From Desulfobacterales bacterium (GTDB lineage: Bacteria > Desulfobacterota > Desulfobacteria > Desulfobacterales > JAEINQ01), in assembly GCA_016342285.1 (NCBI GenBank), contig JAEINQ010000021.1, positions 27,046 to 91,045 of the forward strand: a DNA stretch of 64,000 bases, written 5' to 3'. A program made the translations under genes and the position numbers. A model generated the notes under the pieces. The model was not told the DNA's origin. It saw nothing but the letters and a program-made list of their open reading frames with translations, and made no database searches. Below are positions 9,101 to 16,075 of this stretch, in pieces (the stretch's first letter is position 1; every line of letters begins with the position of its first letter).

Positions 9101-10611
9101 GGCTGATTAAGGAGCACAACCTCAACCGTATGGTGGTGGCCGCCTGTACCCCCAAGACCCACGAGGGGATCTTCATGGAAACCCTGGAGGGCTGCGGTAT
9201 CAACCGGTATCTTTTTGAGATGGCCAACATCCGCAACCAGAATTCGTGGATTCATGCCAAAGAACCGGCGGCGGCCACGGAAAAGGCCAAGGACCTGGTG
9301 AATATGGCCGTGGCCAGGGCCACCACCTTGAAGCCGTTGCATGAAAAGAAGATTTCGGTGATTCAAAAAGCCCTGGTCATCGGTGGCGGTGTGGCCGGCA
9401 TGAATGCGGCCCTGGCCCTGGCCGATCAGGGGTACGAAACGACGGTGGTGGAAAAGGAGGCGGAACTTGGGGGATTGTCCCGACGTTTGACCGCCACCAT
9501 CGAAGGCACCCCCATCGGTCCCTACCTGGACGAACTCATTGCCAGGGTCCGAAACCACGACAAAATCCAGGTCCTGACCCAGACCCTCATTGTGGGGTTC
9601 GCCGGTTTCAAGGGAAATTTCACCACCGAGGTGATCGTGGGGCCGGGCATGTACGAGCGCAAGATCGACCACGGTGTGGCGATCCTGGCCACCGGTGCCA
9701 ATGAATACAAGCCCAGTGAATTTCTCTACGGGCAAAACGACCGGGTGCTGACCCAGATCGAGCTGGCCGCCCGGATGGAGGAATCCGGGGCCGCGGACCT
9801 GAACCAGGTGGTGATGATCCAGTGCGTGGGATCGAGAAACGAAGAAAATCCCAATTGCAGCCGGGTCTGCTGCCAGGCGGCGGTGAAAAACGCCCTGCAC
9901 ATCAAGGCGTTGAATCCCGAGGCGGAAGTCTACATCCTCTATCGGGACATCCGTACCTACGGACTTTTGGAAGAGTACTATACCGAGGCGAGGCAAAAGG
10001 GGGTCCTTTTCTTTCGGTTTGCCGCTGCTGACCCGCCCCGGGTAACAGCCTCCGGAGATCGTGTCACGGTCACTTTCACCGACCACGTGCTGGGGCGCGA
10101 TCTGGCCGTGGATGCGGACCTGCTGGCCCTGAGCGCGGGCGTGGTGCCGACAGACACCTCGGAACTGGCCAACATCATGAAACAGGCCTTAAACGCCGAA
10201 GGCTTTTTCATGGAGGCCCACGTCAAACTGCGGCCGGTGGACATGGGCACCGAGGGGATTTTTGTCTGCGGCACGGCCCACAGCCCCAAGCTGATCAGCG
10301 AAGCCATTGCCCAGGCCGGTGCGGCCGCTTCCCGAGCCACCACCTTTCTGGCCCAGCCCTACCTGACACTCTCGGCGGTGACGGCCCGGGTGGATCAGGA
10401 AAAATGTGCCTCCTGCCTGATCTGCGTGCGATCCTGCCCTTACGGGGTGCCGCGGATCAACGACGAAGGGGTCAGCGAAATCGATCCGGCCACCTGCCAG
10501 GGATGCGGGGTGTGTGCGGCCGAGTGCCCGGCCAAGGCCATTGAACTCAACTGGTACGAGGATGACCAGATCACCTGCAAGGTCGATGCCTTGCTGAAGG
10601 GGGTGCTATGA
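6184..10611 (+). CDS. hdrA: HdrA-type electron-bifurcation subunit with selenocysteine and inserted GltD-like domain
   Basis: Reading TGA 6361-6363 as selenocysteine (Sec60), one frame of 1475 codons runs from the ATG at 6184 (AAGGAG upstream). The bases before the TGA encode a proper HdrA start ([20 protein letters not shown], then [21 protein letters not shown]); HdrA proteins carry Cys at this flavin-site position. Domains: HdrA N-part with FAD site (1-100); [4Fe-4S] [12 protein letters not shown] (109-120); a GltD/NfnB-like FAD-NAD(P)H module (about 158-560; GAGPAGL near 250, VVGGGN near 382); Cys-rich segment [13 protein letters not shown] near 619; HdrA C-part with [15 protein letters not shown] near 718; a second HdrA half (about 925-1400) with its own GGGVAGM but no Cys/Sec loop; and two ferredoxin motifs at 1409-1455. 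It probably splits NAD(P)H electrons between two acceptors. It overlaps mvhD by ATGA. Confidence 0.9.
6379..6396 (+). promoter_or_regulatory. Candidate bacterial SECIS hairpin in hdrA
   Basis: CTGGTCG (6379-6385) pairs with CGGCCGG (6390-6396), seven pairs including two G-T wobbles, around the loop AGGT. The loop GG lies 26 nt after the first base of the TGA at 6361. Bacterial SECIS elements are hairpins just downstream of the UGA with a loop G in this distance range, so this supports Sec insertion. Confidence 0.65.
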
Positions 10612-11045
10612 GCGAAGTGTTTGAGCCGATTATCATCGCATTTGCCTGCAATTACTGAGGGTACACCGCTGCGGACCTGGCAGGTTCCATGCGTCTGGTT
10701 TACCCGGCCAACGTCAAGATTGTAAGGGTTCCCTGTACGGGGAAGGTCGATGTCCAGCATATTCTGCACTCCTTTGAAAAGGGCGCGGACGGTGTCTATG
10801 TGGTCGGTTGCGAGGAAGGTTCGTGCCATTTTATCAAGGGCAATCTTCGGGCTCGAAAGCGGGTCGAACAGGCCCAGAAAATTCTGGAATTGATCGGTGT
10901 GGGGGGAGAGCGGGCACAGATGTACAACCTCGCTTCCAGTGAAGGTCCCCGATTTGCCCAGTACGCCAATGAAATGACGGAAAAGATTCGCCAACTCGGC
11001 CCGAATCCCATCAAGTTGGCCAAGAAGAAACAACAGGCCGCATGA
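10608..11045 (+). CDS. mvhD: MvhD-type [2Fe-2S] electron-transfer subunit, selenoprotein
   Basis: A 145-codon frame starts at the ATG overlapping the hdrA stop (ATGA) and contains TGA at 10656-10658 as Sec17. The start reads IIAFACNY-Sec-GYTAADLAG. This matches the CNWC-type motif of methanogen MvhD/VhuD, where the second Cys of the pair is replaced by Sec in some selenoprotein versions. The rest (MRLVYPANVKIVRVPC, GVYVVGCEEGSCHF) is typical of the family, including the later conserved Cys residues. MvhD passes electrons between a partner enzyme and HdrA. No hydrogenase genes accompany it, so here the partner is probably MetV/MetF or a dehydrogenase. Conventional calling would start the gene at the internal ATG 10689 and lose the Sec and first Cys. 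Confidence 0.9.
10673..10688 (+). promoter_or_regulatory. Candidate bacterial SECIS hairpin in mvhD
   Basis: GG-ACCT (10673-10678) pairs with AGGT-(T)-CC (10682-10688) around the loop GGC, with one bulged T. The loop G is 23 nt after the first base of the TGA at 10656. The loop sequence GGC and the adjoining CCT/AGG pairs are shared with the hairpin at 14162-14180. Confidence 0.65.
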
Positions 11046-11133
11046 ACCGGTTATCGGCTCACCGCCGGCAGACGGGTCCGGCATGGGGTGAGGGATCGAC
11101 GTCGGCCAGCAGCGCGCAAGGAGGTCGCATTTT

Positions 11134-11802
11134 ATGATTGTTGCGGAGAAAAAGCCCATTGAAGAGATCATCGAAACCATCAAGGATTGCCAGCGAATTC
11201 TCATTGTTGGATGCAACGAATGCGTTACGGTCTGTGAGGCGGGCGGCAAAAAGGAGGTGGCGATCCTGGCATCTGCCCTGCGCATGTATTTTCTCAATCA
11301 GGGAAAAACGGTCCAGGTCGACGAAGTGACCCTGGAGCGTCAGTGCGACCACGAGTATCTGGAAGAGATTCGTGACCGGGTGGATCAATACGATGCCATG
11401 GTCAGCCTGGCCTGCGGGGTCGGGGTTCAGTTCATGGCCGAAAAATACCACACAATGCCCTGTTATCCCGGTGTAAATACATGTTTTTTGGGCGCCACTG
11501 AAGAAAGGGGTGTCTGGACCGAACGCTGCCAGGCTTGTGGTAGCTGTCTTCTGGCCACCACGGGCGGCATCTGCCCGATCTCGCGTTGCGCCAAGCGGGT
11601 TTTAAACGGCCCTTGTGGCGGCAGCACCAATGGCAAGTGCGAAATCAGCAAGGAGACGGACTGCGCCTGGCAATTAATTGTGGACCGTCTCAAGGCGCTG
11701 GACCGGATGCAGGATTATGAGACACTTTGTCCCATCAAGGATTGGAGCACCGATAGGGCTGGAGGCCCGAGAAAAGTGGTCAGGGAGGATTTGCAGTCAT
11801 GA
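11134..11802 (+). CDS. metV: MetV-type Fe-S partner of methylenetetrahydrofolate reductase
   Basis: A 222-residue cytoplasmic protein of the MTHFR C-terminal/MetV family. The N-terminal half has RILIVGCNECVTVCEAGGKK (about residues 20-40) followed by a Rossmann-like fold. The C-terminal half is Cys-rich: CQACGSCLLATTGGICP (about 135-150), RCAKRVLNGPCGG and KCEISKETDCAW. These are ligands for Fe-S and/or zinc. In Moorella thermoacetica MetV forms a complex with MetF and with HdrCBA-MvhD, all encoded together. The order here, hdrA-mvhD-metV-metF, is the same association. AAGGAGG lies 8 nt before the ATG. The stop overlaps the metF start by ATGA, implying tight translational coupling. Confidence 0.88.
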   Translation: MIVAEKKPIEEIIETIKDCQRILIVGCNECVTVCEAGGKKEVAILASALRMYFLNQGKTVQVDEVTLERQCDHEYLEEIRDRVDQYDAMVSLACGVGVQFMAEKYHTMPCYPGVNTCFLGATEERGVWTERCQACGSCLLATTGGICPISRCAKRVLNGPCGGSTNGKCEISKETDCAWQLIVDRLKALDRMQDYETLCPIKDWSTDRAGGPRKVVREDLQS

Positions 11803-12734
11803 GCAGCCCAAAGACACCGAGCAAACTGGAAAAGATATTCGCTTCCGGACAACTTGCCGTCACTTCCGAGGTGGGCCCACCCCGGGGGAGCGATCCGGAG
11901 GCCATCACCCAAAAGGCCGAGTTGCTCCGCGGCTACGTCGATTGCGTGAATATCACCGACAACCAGACCTCGGTGACCCGCATGTGTTCGTTGGCCGCCT
12001 GCATCCTGCTCAAGCAGGCAGGGCTGGAGCCGTGCCTCCAGATGGTCACCCGGGACCGAAACCGCATCGCCCTGCAAAGCGATATTCTCGGTGCGGCATC
12101 TTTTGACATTCACAATATTCTTTGCCTGTCGGGGGATCACCAGAGCTTTGGTGACTGCGCCCAGGGGCAAAACGTCCATGATCTCGATTCCATGCAGCTC
12201 ATTCAGACGGTCCGGCGTATGCGCGACGAGGGGCTGTTTCTGGGCGGGGAGGCGATCAAGCGGCCGCCCCAGATGTATGTGGGGGCTGCCATCAACCCCT
12301 TTGCCGACCCCTTTGAGATCCGGGTGCCTCGCTTGGCCAAGAAAATCGCTGCCGGCGTGGAATTCGTCCAGACCCAGTGCATTTACAATCTGGACAAATT
12401 CGAGGAATACATGCGACTGGCCCGGGAAAGGGGTCTGACGGAAAAGGTTTATGTGATGGCCGGCATGACCCCCATGAAGTCCGCCGGCATGGCCCGGTAC
12501 ATGAAAAACCGGGTACCCGGCATGGATGTGCCTGACGAGGTGGTTAAACGCATGGCCGATACCCCCAAGGAAAAGCAGGCCGAAGAGGGGCTTACCATCT
12601 GTGTTGAAGCCATGGAGCGGCTCAAGGGGGTCAAGGGGGTGGCCGGTTTTCACATCATGGCCATCGAATGGGAGGAAAAGGTGGCGGGGATCGTGGAGCG
12701 GGCCGGTCTTTATCCGCGACCCGTCGTCGATTGA
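11799..12734 (+). CDS. metF: Methylenetetrahydrofolate reductase (MetF, MetV-coupled)
   Basis: A 311-residue TIM-barrel flavoprotein. It shows the MetF start AVTSEVGPPRGSDP (about residues 19-32; the Glu is the usual catalytic acid region), DNQTSVTRM near 50, VTRDRNRIALQSDIL near 85 and a C-terminal IEWEEKVAGIVERAGL. Bacterial MetF catalyses the reversible step between 5,10-methylene- and 5-methyl-tetrahydrofolate. In the Wood-Ljungdahl pathway it runs either way depending on acetate oxidation or CO2 fixation. Coupling with MetV, HdrA and MvhD suggests electrons enter or leave through the selenoprotein complex rather than simple NADH reduction. It follows metV with a 4-bp overlap and is followed by a stem-loop. 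Confidence 0.9.
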   Translation: MSSPKTPSKLEKIFASGQLAVTSEVGPPRGSDPEAITQKAELLRGYVDCVNITDNQTSVTRMCSLAACILLKQAGLEPCLQMVTRDRNRIALQSDILGAASFDIHNILCLSGDHQSFGDCAQGQNVHDLDSMQLIQTVRRMRDEGLFLGGEAIKRPPQMYVGAAINPFADPFEIRVPRLAKKIAAGVEFVQTQCIYNLDKFEEYMRLARERGLTEKVYVMAGMTPMKSAGMARYMKNRVPGMDVPDEVVKRMADTPKEKQAEEGLTICVEAMERLKGVKGVAGFHIMAIEWEEKVAGIVERAGLYPRPVVD

Positions 12735-12741
12735 TGGGCTG

Positions 12742-12764
12742 ACAGGGGCATTTCCCGCCCCTGT
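12742..12764 (+). terminator. Stem-loop after metF
   Basis: ACAGGGGC pairs with GCCCCTGT around a 7-nt loop, 8 nt after the metF stop. No U-tract follows, so it may partly terminate or protect the metF end while allowing read-through to the response-regulator gene. Confidence 0.45.
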
Positions 12765-12892
12765 GTGCTTATGGAAAATCCGGGAATATGTCGGAAACGA
12801 GATTTGATGGTTGATGCCGGCACCGCAATTTTGTATCGTAGCCGGGACAGGGAAGGATTTTCATCAAATCTTTGGTTTAAAGGAGAACGTAC

Positions 12893-13282
12893 ATGAGCGA
12901 AAAAAAGAGAATACTGGTGGTGGATGACGAGCCTGATTTCGCTTCCATTGTTAAGGAAAATTTAGAAAAGGAAGGGTTTGTCGTCGAAGTGGCTTATGAC
13001 GGGGTGGATGGCATTGCCAAAGTGAAACAGAACCCGCCCGATGCCATTGTGCTGGATGTCATGATGCCGGAAAAGGACGGCTATGCCATGTGCGCCGAAC
13101 TCAAGGCGGACAATAAATATGCGGACATTCCCATCGTGCTGCTTACGGCGGTTGCCGATCATGTGGGATCCACCCGTTATTCACACGCTGATGGCATGAG
13201 TACCGAGGCCGACGACTACCTTCCCAAACCGGCCTCTGCCGAGGAGATCACCAACAGCATCAAAGGGCTCCTCGGTCTTTAA
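12893..13282 (+). CDS. Stand-alone response regulator receiver protein
   Basis: A 129-residue single CheY-like receiver domain. It has the acidic pair DDEPD (residues 11-15), the phospho-acceptor Asp in AIVLDVMMPEKDG (about residue 57), the conserved Thr/Ser in VLLTAV, and the Lys in YLPKPAS (about 110). No output domain is present. Single receivers like this are often inserted in hdr-type clusters of Desulfobacterota; their role there is not established. The insertion of about 15 residues around DHVGSTRYSHADGMS between beta-4 and beta-5 is longer than in CheY. A clear AAGGAGA site precedes the ATG. It lies between metF and the Sec-containing HdrD-like gene, in the same direction. Confidence 0.88.
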   Translation: MSEKKRILVVDDEPDFASIVKENLEKEGFVVEVAYDGVDGIAKVKQNPPDAIVLDVMMPEKDGYAMCAELKADNKYADIPIVLLTAVADHVGSTRYSHADGMSTEADDYLPKPASAEEITNSIKGLLGL

Positions 13283-13317
13283 CCTAACCGGCCGATTCCC
13301 GGGGTGAATTGCCTTGG

Positions 13318-13382
13318 GGACCGCCGTCGCCTTGGACCACCCATATGGGGAACGGCGGCGGTCTCCCCCCCCGGGGGGGGCT
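13318..13382 (+). other. Structured intergenic segment before the HdrD-like gene
   Basis: GACCGCCGTCG pairs with CGGCGGCGGTC (one wobble) around a loop of about 23 nt, followed by a run of eight C and then eight G. It has no U-tract. It might stabilise or attenuate the downstream message; no function can be assigned. Confidence 0.35.
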
Positions 13383-13417
13383 GTCCCGCGGGCAGAACGC
13401 AAATGGAGAGAAACGGT

Positions 13418-14734
13418 ATGACAGACGACGTGATCAAGTTAAAACCAAGGAAAGGTGGTTTCATCGACAAGGTCAAGGAACTCCTCCCCGAGGGGGGGAA
13501 CCTCAATCTTTGTCTGACCTGCGGTGCCTGTTCGTCCGGGTGCCCGGCTTCGGGTCTGGAGGGGATGGATCCTCGAAAATTCCTGCGCATGGCAGCCCTG
13601 GGCATGGACGAAGAGGTTATAAATTCTCCCTGGATATGGATGTGCACCATGTGCCAACGCTGCGTCTATGTCTGTCCGATGAAAATCGACATTCCGCAGC
13701 TGGTGTTCAATGCCCGCGCCCAGGTGCCGCGCGAGGAAAGGCCCAAGGGGATTCTGGGGTCCTGCGATATGGCCCTGCGCAACGAGAGCGGCAGTGCCAT
13801 GGGAACCAGTCCCGAGGACTTTACCTTCGTGGTGGAAGACGTGTTGGAGGAGTACCGGGAAGCCCAGCCGGAATTTGCCGAAATGGAGGCACCCATCGAC
13901 AAGCAGGGGGCCGAATTTTTCGTCAACCAGAATTCCAGGGAACCGGTAACGGAGCCGGATGAGATGGTGCCTTTCTGGAAAATCCTTCACCTGGCCGGGG
14001 CCGATTGGACATACGGCAGCAAGGGGTGGGGTGGGGAGAACTACTGCCTGTTCCTGGCTGACAACGAGAACTGGGAGCACCTGGTGCGGCAGACCGCCGG
14101 CCAGGCGGATGCATTGGGGTGCAAGACGTACCTCAATACCGAGTGAGGGCACGTGACCTTCTCAGTCCTGGCAGGACTGAAAAAATTCAAAATCGATCAC
14201 AAGTTTGAAACCAAGAACATATACGAATATTACGCGAAATGGATCCGGGAGGGCAAACTCAAGGTCAATTCCGACTGGAACAAGGAGCGGAAGATCAAGT
14301 TTACGGTCCAGGATCCGTGCCAGATCGTGCGCAAGAGTTTCGGGGACCCCATTGCCGAGGATCTGCGCTTTGTGGTCAAATCGGTCGTGGGTGAAGAGAA
14401 CTTCATTGACATGCAGCCCAACCGGTCGAACAACTACTGCTGCGGCGGCGGGGGCGGTTTCCTCCAGTCCGGTTACAAGGAGCAGCGCCTGCAGTATGGC
14501 AAATTGAAAGATGACCAGATCAAGGCTACCGGGGCGGACTATTGCATCGCGGGTTGCCATAACTGTCACGCCCAGATTCACGAACTCAGCGAACACTACG
14601 GCGGCAACTACCCGGTGGTTCATATGTGGACACTGATCTGCCTGTCTCTGGGCATTTTGGGACCCAACGAGCGTGAATACCTCGGCGACGACCTCAAGGA
14701 CGTCGACGTTTTTCATCCCGAGTCGGCCATGTAG
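13418..14734 (+). CDS. HdrD/DsrK-like iron-sulfur selenoprotein (HdrC-HdrB fusion type)
   Basis: With TGA 14144-14146 read as Sec243, a single 438-codon frame runs from the ATG at 13418 (GGAGAG 7 nt upstream). The N-terminal part has two HdrC-like [4Fe-4S] motifs: Cys32, 35, 38, 42 and Cys76, 79, 82, 86. The C-terminal part is one CCG domain of the HdrB/HdrD/DsrK type: Cys301 (DPCQ), Cys341-Cys342 (YCCGGGGG) and Cys376/380/383 (CIAGCHNC), the kind that holds a non-cubane [4Fe-4S] cluster. Sec sits in NTE-Sec-GHVTFS, where DsrK/HdrD relatives have Cys in a CGH motif. It would be the disulfide- or electron-acceptor-side subunit working with HdrA. Standard gene callers would split it into two proteins at 14146. 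A strong terminator follows. Confidence 0.9.
14162..14180 (+). promoter_or_regulatory. Strong candidate bacterial SECIS hairpin in the HdrD-like gene
   Basis: TCAGTCCT (14162-14169) and AGGACTGA (14173-14180) form a perfect 8-bp stem around the loop GGC. The loop G is 26 nt from the first base of the TGA at 14144. It is the clearest of the three and shares the loop and closing pairs (CCT-GGC-AGG) with the mvhD hairpin. Confidence 0.8.
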
Positions 14735-14758
14735 TTTAGCCGGAGCGGCCGTCAATGG

Positions 14759-14796
14759 AAAAGCCCTGCCGACCCAACGGCGGCAGGGCTTTTTTG
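14759..14796 (+). terminator. Intrinsic terminator of the hdr operon
   Basis: AAAAGCCCTGCCG pairs with CGGCAGGGCTTTTT around a 9-nt loop, ending in a run of T. It lies 25 bp after the HdrD-like stop codon. Confidence 0.9.
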
Positions 14797-14797
14797 C

Positions 14798-14963
14798 GGT
14801 AAGCATTCACAGGGCATCACGCCGAGGCGTGACTTTGTTCCCGGGCATTTGAAGTACGAACGAGTACGTCTGCATGCCCGGCGCCTCGCATCTACGGCAC
14901 CCTGTAAACGCTTACCGCGTGAGGGTTCGGAACTCCGTATCGTTTCAACCCCGCGAACAGGTA
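14798..14963 (+). repeat. MITE-like repeat family R1, copy a
   Basis: A ~165-bp intergenic element also found at 52223-52387 (inverted) and 58672-58830. The first 119 bp are bounded by imperfect terminal inverted repeats, GGTAAGCATTCACAGGG at the left and CCCTGTAAACGCTTACC at the right. Inside are CCCGGGCATTTGAAGT and TGCATGCCCGGCGCCTCGC, shared between copies. A further 45 bp after the right terminus (ggttcggaac ... cgaacag) is also conserved. It has no coding capacity. Confidence 0.8.
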
Positions 14964-14985
14964 CTTTTTTACGAGGTTTTTGCCC

Positions 14986-15801
14986 ATGATGGTTTTTTGC
15001 ATCCTGGGGGATGCACGGGCCTATCAGTCCAAATCACCGGCCCTGTTCTCACGCATTTTGAACCGGGTCGGCATCCCCGGGGGCTATGTCCCCTTTAAGG
15101 TCGACCCGGCGCGCATCGGCGAGGCTGTTCATTCCCTTCGGGTCTTAAATATTGCCGGCGCCAATGTGACCGTTCCTTACAAGGAAGCGGTCATGCCTTA
15201 CCTGGATGTGCTTTCCGAAGGGGCCAACATTATCGGCTCGGTCAACACCATTGTCCGAGACAATGATATCCTCAAGGGCTACAATACCAACGCTATCGGC
15301 TTCATGAACGCACTGCGGGACGCCGGGTTCGAGCCGTCCGGCAAATCCGCCCTGGTGTTCGGTAGCGGCGGCGTGGCCAAGGCCGTGACCTTTATTCTCA
15401 ATTGGCTTAGGGCCGAGACGATTCTGGTGGCAGGCCGCAACGAGGAGCTGGCCCGTGAGACCGTGGAACGGATTCGCGGGCGATTCGTCTCCCTGGACAG
15501 CCTGGGTGACGGACCGCTCGCCGCCGATATCGTGGTCAACGCCACCACCGCCAGCGACCCGGTGGAAGCCCCGGATCTGGCCCGGGTTGTTGGGGCCATG
15601 TCCTTGTCCCAATGCCGCCTGATATTGGATCTGAACTACGGCCGGCGGCACAATTTCTGGCAGGACAAGGCCCAATCCCTGGATACTCCCTTTATGGACG
15701 GCCTCTCCACCCTGGCCCACCAGGCGGCCAAGACCTTTGCCCTGTGGACCGGCGTTGAAGTGGATCCCAAGGAGATCCTCGACGATCTGAAGGCCCACTG
15801 A
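14986..15801 (+). CDS. aroE: Shikimate dehydrogenase-like protein (AroE family)
   Basis: A 271-residue protein with the two AroE domains. The N-terminal substrate domain shows QSKSPALFSRIL (Ser pair binding the shikimate carboxylate), ANVTVPYKEAVM with the catalytic Lys near residue 67, and GSVNTIV. The Rossmann domain has ALVFGSGGVAKAV (about 125) and AGRNEE, suiting NADP(H). One oddity is that the usual NTD(G/A)xG motif reads NTNAIGF, so the catalytic Asp appears to be Asn. The ATG at 14986 was chosen because ACGAGG lies 9 nt upstream; the frame also opens at a TTG six bases earlier. The enzyme would belong to aromatic amino acid synthesis, but the D-to-N change makes a related dehydrogenase role possible. 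It lies alone between repeats. Confidence 0.8.
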   Translation: MMVFCILGDARAYQSKSPALFSRILNRVGIPGGYVPFKVDPARIGEAVHSLRVLNIAGANVTVPYKEAVMPYLDVLSEGANIIGSVNTIVRDNDILKGYNTNAIGFMNALRDAGFEPSGKSALVFGSGGVAKAVTFILNWLRAETILVAGRNEELARETVERIRGRFVSLDSLGDGPLAADIVVNATTASDPVEAPDLARVVGAMSLSQCRLILDLNYGRRHNFWQDKAQSLDTPFMDGLSTLAHQAAKTFALWTGVEVDPKEILDDLKAH

Positions 15802-15820
15802 GCATCTGGAAATAATCGGG

Positions 15821-15945
15821 TTATACACAGCGCCTTTTTACTTTGCCCGTAATGCCGACCGTCATACAAACGACCCCTGTCTTTCAGCGTAATTCCAGGG
15901 GCCTGCTGTGTATGTATGCGCAATGAATTATGTTGTTTTGTATAA
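15821..15945 (+). repeat. MITE-like repeat family R3, copy a
   Basis: A ~125-bp element whose reverse complement occurs at 54308-54431. Shared blocks include TATACACAGCGCC at the left end, TCAGCGTAATTCCA in the middle and TGTGTATGTATGCGCAATGA near the right. The ends carry a short TTATACA inverted repeat. There is no reading frame of note. Confidence 0.75.
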
Positions 15946-16017
15946 AAGAGCTCTTCGCTGTTTGATATGGGTAAAACGGCACCCTCCTGGCCTCCCACAC
16001 GAAATAGCGAGGAACCT

Positions 16018-16067
16018 AAAAAAGACCGGAGGCGGTGGCGACAAGCCAAGGCTTCCGGTCTTTTTTT
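16018..16067. terminator. Bidirectional terminator between aroE region and sensor kinase
   Basis: AAAAAAGACCGGA and TCCGGTCTTTTTTT flank a ~23-nt internal region. It has U-tracts in both directions and lies just beyond the stop of the minus-strand kinase gene at 16076. Confidence 0.8.
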
Positions 16068-16075
16068 GGGGCGGA

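Noticed and set aside
6370..10086. Long open frames on the minus strand (600 and 444 codons) opposite hdrA
   Set aside because: They lie antisense to a strongly conserved GC-rich coding sequence, have no recognisable motifs and are low-complexity in the way mirror frames are.
12742..12764. Full intrinsic terminator separating metF from the rest of the operon
   Set aside because: The stem is good but there is no U-tract, and the next genes fit functionally, so complete termination is not supported; it is listed as a stem-loop only.
14147..14734. Separate CCG-domain gene starting after the TGA at 14144
   Set aside because: There is no ribosome site. The frame is continuous with the upstream HdrC-like part, and the perfect hairpin at 14162-14180 supports Sec read-through.
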